Assembly (NCBI GenBank): GCA_049610565.1
Contig: JBMYZR010000005.1
Location: 1 to 64,000 of the forward strand
Length of the DNA stretch: 64,000 nucleotides
Source: UBA8752 sp049610565
GTDB taxonomy: Bacteria > Bacteroidota > Bacteroidia > Flavobacteriales_D > Sanyastnellaceae
Reading direction: 5' to 3'
Shown: piece after piece, positions 1 through 7,916 of the stretch
How positions within the stretch are numbered: the first letter of the stretch is position 1
Layout of the letters: each line of letters starts with the position of its first letter
Program-made: the position numbers and the translations under genes
The notes under the pieces: generated by a model
Database searches by the model: none
Told to the model about the DNA's origin: nothing
The model's input: the letters and a program-made list of their open reading frames with translations, nothing else

Positions 1-2354
1 GGGTGGTGGTGCCCCTCCGGGGCAAACGCCTCCACACCGCTGTGGTCCGCGCCATCCACGACCGCAAGCCCGAACACCGCACGGAGGCCTTCGTCAGCCT
101 GCTGGATGCCGAGCCGCTGCTGTCGGAGGTCACCCTTGGATTCTGGGACTGGATGGCCGGACACTATTGCTGTTCACCCGGCGAGGTTGCCCTCGCGGCC
201 CTGCCTGCCGGAATGCGCCTCGCGAGTGAGACCAAGCTGCAGCCTGCCCCCGACGCGGAGGAACGGGACGACTCCGGTCTGGAGGACCGGGAATTCCAGG
301 TTGTGGAGGCCTTGCGGCTGCGGGGCGCAATGACCTTCAAAGAGGTGGGCGAACTGCTCGGCGTCAAGGACCCCGCACCTGTCCTGCGGTCCCTGGTGGA
401 ATCGGGCTGGATCCTGTCCAACGAGGAAATGCGCAGTGGCCCCGGCCGAAAGGTGGTGTCCATGGTGCGGGTCTCCGAACGCGCGGCAACGGACGAAGCC
501 TGGCTGGGGGAGCAACTGGACCACATGGATGCCCGGGCCCCGGCCCAGTCGCGGGCGATGATGGCCCTCCTCGACGATCCCCGGCACCGGTCCGGCGTGC
601 CCGTGGCTGAGCTCGTCAAGAAACGGGGCCTCGATGCGCAGGTCTTCAAACGGCTCGTGGACAAGGGGGTGGTGTTCGCCTTCAAACAGGACCCCTGGAT
701 GAGCGGGGCGGAAGCGGAGGATCTACCGCTCGCCGACCTGAGTCCGGCGCAGTCCCGCGCGGCGGAGGCCATCCGGGCGGGCATGACCGACAAGGGACTG
801 GTCTTGCTCGAGGGGGTCACGGGATCGGGCAAGACCGAAGTCTACACCCACCTGATCCACGACACGCTCGCCGAGGGGCGGGACGCGTTGTTCCTCGTTC
901 CGGAGATCGCATTGACCACCCAGCTCATCGTCCGCCTGCGCCGGTTCTTCGGGGACCGATTGGAGGTGTACCACAGCCGGTTCACCCCGCGCGAGCGGAC
1001 CACCACCTTCCGCCGGGTGGCCCAGGAGCGCGGCAAGGGGCGTCTGCTCGTCGGTGCACGCAGTGCGGTGTTCCTGCCGTTCCACAACCTCGGCCTGATC
1101 GTGGTCGATGAGGAACACGACCCCAGCTACAAGCAACAGGATCCTGCTCCCCGATACCAGGCCCGGGACGCGGCGGCCATGTTGGGCCGTCTGCACGGGG
1201 CCAGCGTGGTGCTGGGATCGGCCACGCCCTCCCTCGAAGCCCGCTGGGCGGTCGAGGCGAATCGCGCCGTGCATGTCCCCCTCAAGGAACGGTTCGGCGG
1301 GACCTCCTTGCCGGCCGTCGAGTTGGTCGACCTGCGCAAGGCGCACAAGCAGAGGCGGATGGAAGGGCACTTCAGCCGCACGTTGCTGGATGCCATCGGG
1401 CTCACCCTGGAGGCGGGCCGGCAGGTCATCCTGTTCCAGAACCGGCGGGGATACGCACCCATCCACCAGTGCCGCACCTGCGGATGGGTGCCCGAGTGCG
1501 CCCGGTGCGACGTGTCCCTGACCTACCACAAATACTTGAAGGACCTGCATTGCCACTACTGCGGATACCGCGAGTCAGAGCCGCGGGTCTGTCCGCGGTG
1601 TGGGAGCGAGGAGGTGGAGTCCAAAGGCATCGGGACAGAGCGGATCGAGGAGGAAATCGCCACTCATTTTCCCGATGTCAAAGCGGCCCGGATGGACCTG
1701 GACACCACCCGGACCCGCTCGGGTCACGAACGCATCATCCGCGCATTCGAGACGGGGGAGGTGCAGGTGCTCGTGGGCACGCAGATGGTGACCAAGGGGC
1801 TTGACTTCGAGCATGTCGGTCTGGTCGGCATCCTCCAGGCGGACCGGATGTTGCACCACCCGGACTTCCGAGCCTTGGAACGGACGTTCCAGCTCTTGAC
1901 GCAGGTGGCGGGCCGGGCCGGACGGAGGGAGGACCAGGGCCGCGTGCTCATCCAGACCTTCGATCCGGAGCACTGGGTGTTCACGCATGTGGTCCGGCAC
2001 GACGCTGTGTCCATGGCCAAGGCGGAAATGCAGGAGCGGAGGACCTTCCAGTATCCCCCGGTCATCCGGCTCATCCGGCTTGTGTTGCGCCACCGCGATC
2101 CCCACAAGGTGCGCCATGGGGCGTCGGCGCTGGCCGGTCGGTTGCGCAGCCGGTTCGGCGGGCGCGTGGTCGGGCCTGAGGAACCGCAGATTCCGCGCAT
2201 CAACGACCAGTACCACCGGCACATCCTCCTGAAGTTCGAGCGGGAGGCATCGCCGGGTGAGGTCAAGGCCCTGATGAAGGAGGACATCGAAGCCTTCCGC
2301 AGCGTGGAGGAATACCGGGCGATCCGGGTCATTGTAGATGTAGACCCATATTGA
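1..2354 (+). CDS. priA: Primosomal protein N' (replication restart helicase PriA), 5'-truncated by window edge
   Basis: PriA is a superfamily 2 DNA helicase that recognises abandoned replication forks and loads the primosome. The frame is open from the first base, and the first residues (VVVPLRGKR) match the end of the 3'-OH-binding region of the family, so roughly 25-35 N-terminal residues lie outside the window. Visible parts: Walker A GVTGSGKTEVY (about residue 271 of the visible part), DEEH Walker B (about 369), and the zinc-binding module with paired CxxC motifs (CRTCGW, CARCD, CHYCGY, CPRCGS). Helicase lobe 2 carries a GTQMVTKGLDF motif. The visible 783 residues plus the missing part fit the usual length. 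It stands alone; the next gene is 200 bp downstream behind its own promoter and a terminator. Confidence 0.97.
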   Translation, partial: VVVPLRGKRLHTAVVRAIHDRKPEHRTEAFVSLLDAEPLLSEVTLGFWDWMAGHYCCSPGEVALAALPAGMRLASETKLQPAPDAEERDDSGLEDREFQVVEALRLRGAMTFKEVGELLGVKDPAPVLRSLVESGWILSNEEMRSGPGRKVVSMVRVSERAATDEAWLGEQLDHMDARAPAQSRAMMALLDDPRHRSGVPVAELVKKRGLDAQVFKRLVDKGVVFAFKQDPWMSGAEAEDLPLADLSPAQSRAAEAIRAGMTDKGLVLLEGVTGSGKTEVYTHLIHDTLAEGRDALFLVPEIALTTQLIVRLRRFFGDRLEVYHSRFTPRERTTTFRRVAQERGKGRLLVGARSAVFLPFHNLGLIVVDEEHDPSYKQQDPAPRYQARDAAAMLGRLHGASVVLGSATPSLEARWAVEANRAVHVPLKERFGGTSLPAVELVDLRKAHKQRRMEGHFSRTLLDAIGLTLEAGRQVILFQNRRGYAPIHQCRTCGWVPECARCDVSLTYHKYLKDLHCHYCGYRESEPRVCPRCGSEEVESKGIGTERIEEEIATHFPDVKAARMDLDTTRTRSGHERIIRAFETGEVQVLVGTQMVTKGLDFEHVGLVGILQADRMLHHPDFRALERTFQLLTQVAGRAGRREDQGRVLIQTFDPEHWVFTHVVRHDAVSMAKAEMQERRTFQYPPVIRLIRLVLRHRDPHKVRHGASALAGRLRSRFGGRVVGPEEPQIPRINDQYHRHILLKFEREASPGEVKALMKEDIEAFRSVEEYRAIRVIVDVDPY

Positions 2355-2366
2355 TGAGGTCAAATT

Positions 2367-2397
2367 TTGATATCACTCGATTTTATTCCTATCTTAC
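2367..2397 (+). promoter_or_regulatory. Predicted Bacteroidota-type promoter of the leader mini-ORF (TTG -33 element, TATCTTAC -7 box)
   Basis: A TTTTG at 2365-2369 (TTG 2367-2369) is followed after 20 nt by TATCTTAC at 2390-2397. This fits the Bacteroidota layout of a -33 TTG about 19 nt before TAnnTTTG, with the last two bases deviating. The box ends 4 nt before the ATG at 2402, the same spacing as at many other starts in this window, so the transcript should begin at or next to that ATG. The stretch 2355-2400 is unusually AT-rich for this genome. Confidence 0.55.
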
Positions 2398-2401
2398 GGG
2401 T

Positions 2402-2473
2402 ATGAATTCGTTCGCCACGTGTTGTTGTCTCTGTTGTCCGGCTCCCCGGGCACGGTACCGTCATGTTGGCTGA
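2402..2473 (+). CDS. Predicted leaderless poly-cysteine leader peptide (23 aa) of an attenuator
   Basis: ATG 2402 opens a 23-codon frame ending with TGA at 2471-2473. Codons 7-12 read Cys-Cys-Cys-Leu-Cys-Cys (TGT x3 at 2420-2428, CTC, TGT x2 at 2432-2437). The ATG follows a TATCTTAC box by 4 nt, so the mRNA is predicted to be leaderless. A strong intrinsic terminator (2507-2531) starts 33 nt after the stop, and the ATP-grasp gene follows it. The hexamer CCGGGC at 2446-2451, just after the Cys codons, is identical to the 3' arm of the terminator and complementary to its 5' arm, so it can form an antiterminator. Poly-Cys leaderless short ORFs acting as cysteine-responsive attenuators are known from mycobacteria; I know of none in Bacteroidota. 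The alternative is a chance TGT repeat. Confidence 0.55.
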   Translation: MNSFATCCCLCCPAPRARYRHVG

Positions 2474-2506
2474 TTTTCATTGAAACATTCCCCTTGATCG
2501 TATTGC

Positions 2507-2531
2507 GCCCGGCCCTCCAGCCGGGCTTTTT
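2507..2531 (+). terminator. Intrinsic terminator/attenuator between leader peptide and ATP-grasp gene
   Basis: Stem GCCCGG (2507-2512) and CCGGGC (2521-2526) with an 8-nt loop, followed by TTTTTGTTTT. It ends only 23 bp before the ATG at 2555, and I see no promoter between it and that gene. Anything transcribing the ATP-grasp gene from upstream must therefore read through it. This supports a conditional (attenuator) role rather than simple termination of priA. The 5' arm can alternatively pair with 2446-2451. Confidence 0.8.
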
Positions 2532-2554
2532 GTTTTCCCTCATTTCACTTGACC

Positions 2555-3550
2555 ATGATTTCCCCCTTTGCCCCCTTGACGACCTCGCTCGATCCCCGCC
2601 CCGCCATCCACATCCTTCACGAGAATGGCGTGTGGGTCGAGCCCCTCATTGCCCAACTCGAGCTCCGGGGCCTGCCCTACCGGGAGTGGTTCATCGATGA
2701 CGCCGAGCTCGACCTCGCCTCGGTGCCGCCAGAGGGGGTCTTCTACAACCGCATGAGCGCCAGCAGCCACACGCGGGACCATCGGTTTGCGTGGGAGGCG
2801 ACGCGGGGCGTGATGGCCTGGTTGGAGTCCCATGGGCGCCGGGTCGTGAACAACCGCAAAGCGACCGCGCTCGAGGTGAGCAAGGTCGAACAGATGATCG
2901 CCCTGCGCGACCATGGTTTGTCGACCCCGCGCACCGTCGCGGCCACGGGAGCAGACGCGTTCCGCCGGGCGGCTTCCCGGTGGGACAGCCCCTTCATCGT
3001 CAAGCCCAACCGGGGCGGCAAGGGCACCGGCGTGACGCTCGTACGCAACGCATCCGATGTCGACCGGGTGGCAACGTCGTTTGACGACTACACCCTCGAC
3101 GGCACGGTGGTCCTTCAGGATTACGCCAAGCCGGCGGACGGTCGGGTCCTGCGGCTCGAATTCATCGGCGGGCGGCATTACTACACCGTCAGCATCGACA
3201 CGGGCGGTGGCTTCGATTTGTGTCCGTCCGATGCCTGCCAGGTGGGCAGCACGTTCTGCCCGGCCGATGGGCGCGCCAAGTTCGAGGTGCTCGCAGACCA
3301 TGCACCCGCCGATGTGGACCGGTGCCTCGCGTTCCTGGCCGATTCGGGCATGGAGGTCGCGGCCATGGAGGCGTCGCCCGATGCAGAGGGACGGCTCCAT
3401 TTCTACGACGTCAACATCAACACCAACTACAACGCGGAGGCCGAAGCCCGACTGGGCAACGAACGCCAAGGCATGCGCGCCATCGCCGAATTCCTCGGTG
3501 CGGAGCTCGCCAAGGTGCCCGTCAACCGCCAACACCTCGCTTCGTCATGA
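2555..3550 (+). CDS. RimK/glutathione-synthetase-like ATP-grasp ligase
   Basis: 331 residues from ATG 2555; an in-frame TTG at 2549 is a less likely start. ATP-grasp enzymes join a carboxylate to an amine or thiol through an acyl phosphate. Visible signatures: PFIVKPNRGGKGTGVTLV (nucleotide-binding lysine and glycine loop), LQDYAKPADGRVLRLEFIGG (central beta strands), and YDVNINTNYNAEAE near the end, the metal-binding D-x-N-x-N motif of COG0189-type ligases. Substrate unknown. The stop overlaps the next start (ATGA, 3547-3550), so it is translationally coupled to a sarcosine-oxidase-like flavoenzyme. It lies directly behind a predicted cysteine-responsive attenuator, which hints at a thiol- or cysteine-linked product, but this is inference. 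Confidence 0.85.
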   Translation: MISPFAPLTTSLDPRPAIHILHENGVWVEPLIAQLELRGLPYREWFIDDAELDLASVPPEGVFYNRMSASSHTRDHRFAWEATRGVMAWLESHGRRVVNNRKATALEVSKVEQMIALRDHGLSTPRTVAATGADAFRRAASRWDSPFIVKPNRGGKGTGVTLVRNASDVDRVATSFDDYTLDGTVVLQDYAKPADGRVLRLEFIGGRHYYTVSIDTGGGFDLCPSDACQVGSTFCPADGRAKFEVLADHAPADVDRCLAFLADSGMEVAAMEASPDAEGRLHFYDVNINTNYNAEAEARLGNERQGMRAIAEFLGAELAKVPVNRQHLASS

Positions 3551-4692
3551 CCGGCCATCCTCATCTTCTCAGACAGACTCCTTCTTCGGGTGCCCGCCGC
3601 GTGGCGGTCGTGGGCGGGGGCGTCATGGGCGGCTTCACGGCCGCGAACCTGATCCGGGCTGGGGCCCACGTGACCCTCTACGACCCGCATCCGATGGGGA
3701 CCGGTCCCGGCGCCTCGGTGGACACCGGCCGCAGTTTCCGCGTCCACTACGGAACGGACGAGGGCCTCGTGTCCATGGCGGTTCGGGCCCGGCGCCTCTG
3801 GGCGGAGTGGTCCGTCCAGCTCGGGCGGCCTCTGCTCCACGAGACGGGCAAGCTCCTCGTCGAGCAGCCGGGTGACCGGCACGCGATGGAGAGCTGGCGC
3901 ACCATGCGCGACCTGGGCCTCCGGGCGGACCGCCTTGGACGGGGCCGCGTGGCCGAGGAATGGCCGGGGTTCCAGGCCGACCAGGCCACGGTGGACCGGT
4001 TGGGCGGCGTGCTCGATCCGGAGGTCATCCTGCAAAGCTTGGCGGCGTGGCTGGGCAATGAGGGCGTCGAATGGCGGCGGGAAGCCCTCGAGGTGCAGTC
4101 CAAGGCCGTCCGGTGCGCACACGGCTGGGCCGAATTCGACCAGGTGGTCGTGACCACGGGGGCGTGGACCCGCCGTTGGGTCGATGTGCCCATGGAGGTC
4201 ACGCGTCAGCAGCTGGTCTATTTCGATGCCTCCGCCCTCGGGGAGCGGCTCCACCGCCTGCCGGTCTTCAGCGACCTCGGCAGTGGATTCTACGCCATCC
4301 CCACGGTGAAAGACGGCCGCATCAAGGTCGCCAACCACCATCCCGGTCCCGCCGGCCATCCCGATGGCGACGACCGCAAGGTCAGTGCGGACTTCAAGCA
4401 GAAGGCCCGGGCCTTCTTGGCAGCCCACCTGCCGGAGCTCGCCGAGGCCCGCATCGATTGGGAATACGTCTGCTTCTACAGTGGCACCGCGGACCGGGAC
4501 TTCATCCTCGACCGCACGCCGGACGGGCTCATTGTCGGTGCCGGATTCAGTGGACACGGCTTCAAATTCGGTCCGCTTATCGGCCGCCTTCTCGCCCAGA
4601 TGGCGCTGGGGGTACAACCCGAATTCGACGTGTCCCGGTTTGCGATGACCCGGGAGGCCCTGAAGGGAGAGCGGACCAAGCTGGCGGTCTGA
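3547..4692 (+). CDS. FAD-dependent amine oxidase, monomeric sarcosine oxidase/MTOX-like
   Basis: 381 residues starting at the ATG that overlaps the upstream stop. The DAO fold begins with the dinucleotide motif VAVVGGGVMGGFTAANLI (about residue 20). Near the C-terminus, EYVCFYSGTADRDFILDRTPDG matches the segment of monomeric sarcosine oxidases where the Cys carries the covalent 8-alpha-S-cysteinyl FAD. It is followed by VGAGFSGHGFKFGPLIG, the second flavin-contacting stretch. The family oxidises N-methylated or cyclic secondary amino acids to imines with H2O2 production; the substrate here is unknown. Pairing with an ATP-grasp ligase in one two-gene operon is the notable feature. It ends 35 bp from a convergent gene. 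Confidence 0.88.
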   Translation: MTGHPHLLRQTPSSGARRVAVVGGGVMGGFTAANLIRAGAHVTLYDPHPMGTGPGASVDTGRSFRVHYGTDEGLVSMAVRARRLWAEWSVQLGRPLLHETGKLLVEQPGDRHAMESWRTMRDLGLRADRLGRGRVAEEWPGFQADQATVDRLGGVLDPEVILQSLAAWLGNEGVEWRREALEVQSKAVRCAHGWAEFDQVVVTTGAWTRRWVDVPMEVTRQQLVYFDASALGERLHRLPVFSDLGSGFYAIPTVKDGRIKVANHHPGPAGHPDGDDRKVSADFKQKARAFLAAHLPELAEARIDWEYVCFYSGTADRDFILDRTPDGLIVGAGFSGHGFKFGPLIGRLLAQMALGVQPEFDVSRFAMTREALKGERTKLAV

Positions 4693-4727
4693 ACCGCCCT
4701 GCGATTCACAAGGAGGGGGGTGGGCGC

Positions 4728-5006
4728 TCAGGCGTCTGCCTTCTCCGCGCCTTCGCCGTCGTCCGCTGGAGTCACCTTGACCCAGAGCCGGGCGATCACG
4801 ACCATCAGCAGCGTGAAGGCCACTGTGCAGACGGCCGCATAGCCGATGGTGCCTTCCGGCTCGTCCACCTGCATGCTGTCCTTGGCCAGCTGGGCCAACC
4901 GCATCCGCGCGTTGAAGATGATGAAGTGGCTGCCCCACGCCACCAGCGGAGCGAGGATGAGCCAGGCCCGAAACCAGGGCTCGTAAGGGCGGAGGCGCGG
5001 GCTCAT
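4728..5006 (-). CDS. Small two-helix inner-membrane protein, function unknown
   Basis: 92 residues from the ATG at 5006, which overlaps the yggS stop (ATGA). Two hydrophobic segments are visible: WFRAWLILAPLVAWGSHFIIF (about residues 10-30) and IGYAAVCTVAFTLLMVVIARLW (about 53-74). The tail is short, acidic and cytoplasmic-looking (DDGEGAEKADA). I do not recognise a family. As the last gene of the serC-serA-DUF1015-yggS run it is probably co-transcribed and translationally coupled to yggS; no function can be inferred from that alone. Confidence 0.7.
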   Translation of the reverse strand: MSPRLRPYEPWFRAWLILAPLVAWGSHFIIFNARMRLAQLAKDSMQVDEPEGTIGYAAVCTVAFTLLMVVIARLWVKVTPADDGEGAEKADA

Positions 5007-5683
5007 CGGCTTCCGAAAATGGCGCTCCCGATGCGCACCATGGTGCTGCCTTCTTCCACTGCGATTCGCCAGTCTCCGCTCATGCCCATCGACAAGGTGT
5101 CCCACCCCCGGCCGGTGCCCAGCGACTCGTACTGACGGCGCAAGCCTGCGAATTCCCGTCCCACCTGCGTGGCATCCGGAGAAAAGGTGGCCATGCCCAT
5201 CAACCCGGTGACGTCCACATGGGCCCAGTCGCCCGCATCCAGCCGGTCACACACGACCGGCAGGTCCTCTGCGCCGAAGCCGAACTTGGTTTGTTCCTCG
5301 GCGATGTGCACTTGCAACAGAACGGGAATGCGCCGTCCTGCCGCCGCCGCCCGCTTGTCGATTTCATCGAGCAAGGACACCTGGTCCACGGCGTGGATCA
5401 AGCTCACGAACGGGGCGATATACTTGACCTTGTTGCGCTGCAGGGTGCCGATCTGGTGCCAATGCAGATCTGCATAATCCGAATGGTTCGGAGCGTCGGG
5501 GTGGGTGAGGGCTTCGTGTTTGCCCACCAGCTCCTGCACCCGGTTCTCTCCGAACACCCGGGCTCCGGCGGCATGGGCCGCGACCACGGCCTCGATCGGT
5601 TTGGTCTTGCTGACCGCCACCACGGTCACGTGGTCCGGGACAGCCTCGCGCACCGAGGTCCAAGCGGCTCCAATCTCCTGCAT
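5003..5683 (-). CDS. yggS: YggS/PLPBP-family pyridoxal phosphate homeostasis protein
   Basis: 226 residues with the alanine-racemase-like single-domain barrel of the COG0325 family. The PLP lysine sits in VVAVSKTKPIEAV (about residue 27), followed by GENRVQELVGKHE, LHWHQIGTLQRNK and the C-terminal LSMGMSGDW and VRIGSAIFGSR motifs, all diagnostic. These proteins bind PLP without a known reaction and affect PLP supply and amino-acid balance. The gene follows serC, a PLP enzyme, serA and DUF1015 on the same strand, which fits a serine/PLP theme. A box-like TAACCTTTG lies 5 nt before the ATG, so it may also have its own promoter. The start lies in a 20-bp sequence repeated near 25300. Confidence 0.95.
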   Translation of the reverse strand: MQEIGAAWTSVREAVPDHVTVVAVSKTKPIEAVVAAHAAGARVFGENRVQELVGKHEALTHPDAPNHSDYADLHWHQIGTLQRNKVKYIAPFVSLIHAVDQVSLLDEIDKRAAAAGRRIPVLLQVHIAEEQTKFGFGAEDLPVVCDRLDAGDWAHVDVTGLMGMATFSPDATQVGREFAGLRRQYESLGTGRGWDTLSMGMSGDWRIAVEEGSTMVRIGSAIFGSR

Positions 5684-5696
5684 GGGGGCAAAGGTT
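5677..5696. repeat. 20-bp sequence at yggS start, repeated at 25298-25317
   Basis: The plus-strand sequence cctgcatgggggcaaaggtt covers the yggS ATG and the region just upstream. An identical 20-mer occurs at 25298-25317, upstream of the SDR epimerase gene, in the same orientation relative to transcription. Flanks differ on both sides. Confidence 0.8.
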
Positions 5697-5697
5697 A
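5689..5697 (-). promoter_or_regulatory. -7-like box upstream of yggS
   Basis: On the minus strand TAACCTTTG, one base longer than TAnnTTTG, ends 5 nt before the ATG. It could give yggS an internal, leaderless promoter within the ser operon. Confidence 0.35.
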
Positions 5698-6879
5698 CTC
5701 TGCGGGACCGAAATCAAACAGGGCAAGTCCACTGCGCAACTTCGGAGCGATCCAGGTACTCTTCGGTGGCATGTGGCGCCCGGCATCGGCCACCGACTTC
5801 AGCCCGTCGAAATCGAGCGGCGGCAAGACGAACGCGAGGTCGCCCTCCTTCGCGGTCCACGCGGTCAGCTGATCGTCGGTCACGCACCGCAACCGTTTGT
5901 CCGTCCGGGGTTCGAGGATGCCGAACACCGGGCCAAGAACGCGGTCCTGCAACCATTCGGGCAGGGTCACATCGGAAGAGTCGGCGTCCACCACCAGCGT
6001 GCCGGACAGGGCGCCCCGCAACTGGATGCCGTGGGCTGCGGTCTCCCCGCCTTCGATCCAACGAACACCTTCCATGGCGTCGAATGCCGACTTGACCCGA
6101 TTGGGCTCGAGCGCATGGCGGTCGAGGTTGACGATGCGGTGGTAGCCCCGGAAGACCAGCTGGTCGCCCGGAACGAGCAGGGCCATGAAATGCTGGGCCG
6201 CGGTGTGTTCGGGATGGGCGTCGGCCATGCGCAGGCTGGAGGCCACACGGTGGTGACCATCGGCGATGTAGACCGCATCCAACGCGTCCAGCGAAGACTC
6301 CATACTGCGGGCCGCATCGCCCACCACGCGCCACAGGGTGTGGCGAACCCCGTCGGCCGTGGTGAAGTCCATGTCGGGCCGGCCAGCCGTGGCCGATGCC
6401 GTCAGGGTTGCGATGTCCTGAGAAGGGGCATGGCCAAGCAGGGCCGGCTCAGCATTGAGGCCGACCTGGGCGAGGTAGTTGGCAAACAGGACTTCCCGGT
6501 CGCTGAGGGTGGACTCGTGGACTTTGATGCGGTCATCCCGCACAGCCTGCACCGGAACCAGGCCGACCAGGCCAGTCACGGTGCCCAGCGGGCTTTCCTG
6601 CCGCAAGGCGTAGTACGCGGCCTGGTCATCCCGCTCCAGCCAGCCCCGATCCACGAACGCCTCATAGGCTTCCCGAATTGGCTGCATGTCCGCGCCGTGT
6701 GGGGTCTGTTCACCCGACGGGTGGATGACGTGGAGGTAGCTGAACGGATTGCGGGCCAGCTTGTCCTTCAGCTCGTAATCGCTGTAGGTGACATAGCTCC
6801 GGGTGGCCACCAGATGCGCCTTGTCGGCCGGTGGCAACACCCCGCAGAAGGGCTTCAGGAGGGCGGGCTTCGTGGTCAT
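5695..6879 (-). CDS. DUF1015 family protein (putative serine kinase-like)
   Basis: 394 residues matching the DUF1015 family along the whole length: N-terminal LLKPFCGVLPPADKAHLVATRSYV, and a central YIADGHHRVASSLRM (about residue 208) with the invariant GHHR. The family has a ParB/Srx-like fold and is repeatedly found beside serA and serC. Related ParB-fold proteins include free-serine kinases, so a role in serine metabolism is a reasonable inference but not shown here. It lies 41 bp after serA and 11 bp before yggS, all on the minus strand, so it is most likely co-transcribed with both. Confidence 0.88.
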   Translation of the reverse strand: MTTKPALLKPFCGVLPPADKAHLVATRSYVTYSDYELKDKLARNPFSYLHVIHPSGEQTPHGADMQPIREAYEAFVDRGWLERDDQAAYYALRQESPLGTVTGLVGLVPVQAVRDDRIKVHESTLSDREVLFANYLAQVGLNAEPALLGHAPSQDIATLTASATAGRPDMDFTTADGVRHTLWRVVGDAARSMESSLDALDAVYIADGHHRVASSLRMADAHPEHTAAQHFMALLVPGDQLVFRGYHRIVNLDRHALEPNRVKSAFDAMEGVRWIEGGETAAHGIQLRGALSGTLVVDADSSDVTLPEWLQDRVLGPVFGILEPRTDKRLRCVTDDQLTAWTAKEGDLAFVLPPLDFDGLKSVADAGRHMPPKSTWIAPKLRSGLALFDFGPAE

Positions 6880-6920
6880 TGAACGCAGCGCCGCACCGGA
6901 GGACCGGTGGGGTGTTCGAA

Positions 6921-7886
6921 TTAACGCAATTCGAGGATGCGCTCGACGAGTTCGTCGCCGATGCGGTCCTGGGCTTCGAGGGTGGCGGCGCCGATGTGCG
7001 GCGTGAGGGCCAGGCCGTCCACTTGGAGCAGGGCCGGATCAGGCTTCGGCTCACCGACGAAGACGTCGAGGGCGGCCGCACGGAGGTGGCCGGAGGTGAC
7101 GGCGGCGCTGACGGCGGCCTCATCGACCGTGCCGCCACGGGCGGTGTTCACCAGCATGGCGCCTTCCTTCATCGAGGCCACACCCGCGGCGTCGAGGACG
7201 GGAGAGCCGTCCGCCTGGGCGGGAACGTGGAACGTCACGGCGTCGGCTTGGGCGAGCATCTCGTCCATGCGGACCAGCGGAATCTCCACGGCAACCTCCT
7301 GGACGTTTCCGCCGCCCAGTTGAATCTTGACGTTGACAGTGCGGGACGTGCCTTCGCGGTCGACCCCGATGACGTGCATGCCGCAACCCAGGGCGTACTC
7401 GGCCACGGAGGTGCCGATGCGGCCGAAGCCGACGATGCCGAGCGTCTTGCCGCGGAGCTCGATGCCCTTGGCGTACGCCTTCTTCAGCACCTTGAACTCC
7501 TCCGCGCCTCGCTCCGGCATGGCCGGGTAGCTGCGGTGCAGGGAGCGCGCCATGGCGAACAGGTGGGCCATGACCAGCTCGGCCACGCTCTGGGAACTGG
7601 CCGCGGGCGTGTTGAACACCACCTTGCCGGCCCCGCGGGCGTAGTCGACGTCGATGTTGTCCATGCCGACGCCACCGCGTCCGATGAAGCGGAGGTCCGG
7701 GCAGGCGTCGATGAGGTCCTGGCGGACCTTGGTGGCGCTGCGGACGAGGATGCCCGCGTAGCCTTCGCGGTTGAGGGTGTCGATGAGGTCGGCCTGCTCC
7801 ACGTGGTCGGTGGAGACGGTGATGCCTTCCGCTTCGAGGGCGGCCTTGGCCTTGGCGGAGATGCCGTCGTTGGCGAGGACTTTCAT
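6921..7886 (-). CDS. serA: D-3-phosphoglycerate dehydrogenase
   Basis: 321 residues, the short type without ACT or ASB regulatory domains. It oxidises 3-phosphoglycerate to 3-phosphohydroxypyruvate, the first step of serine synthesis. Visible: FIGRGGVGMDNIDVDYA, the NAD-binding GIVGFGRIGTSVAEYALGCG (about residue 150), NTARGGTVDEAAV with the active-site arginine, and TPHIGAATLEAQ with the catalytic histidine. The substrate-binding N-terminus is intact. It sits 30 bp behind serC in the same orientation. Lack of a regulatory domain means no serine feedback site is visible. Confidence 0.96.
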   Translation of the reverse strand: MKVLANDGISAKAKAALEAEGITVSTDHVEQADLIDTLNREGYAGILVRSATKVRQDLIDACPDLRFIGRGGVGMDNIDVDYARGAGKVVFNTPAASSQSVAELVMAHLFAMARSLHRSYPAMPERGAEEFKVLKKAYAKGIELRGKTLGIVGFGRIGTSVAEYALGCGMHVIGVDREGTSRTVNVKIQLGGGNVQEVAVEIPLVRMDEMLAQADAVTFHVPAQADGSPVLDAAGVASMKEGAMLVNTARGGTVDEAAVSAAVTSGHLRAAALDVFVGEPKPDPALLQVDGLALTPHIGAATLEAQDRIGDELVERILELR

Positions 7887-7916
7887 GTCAATGGAGATGG
7901 AGGGGTGTGGATCAGA

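Noticed and set aside
2419..2700. 93-codon open frame across the terminator and the 5' end of the ATP-grasp gene
   Set aside because: It is out of frame with both the leader mini-ORF and the ATP-grasp gene, starts without a promoter box, and would be cut by the terminator.
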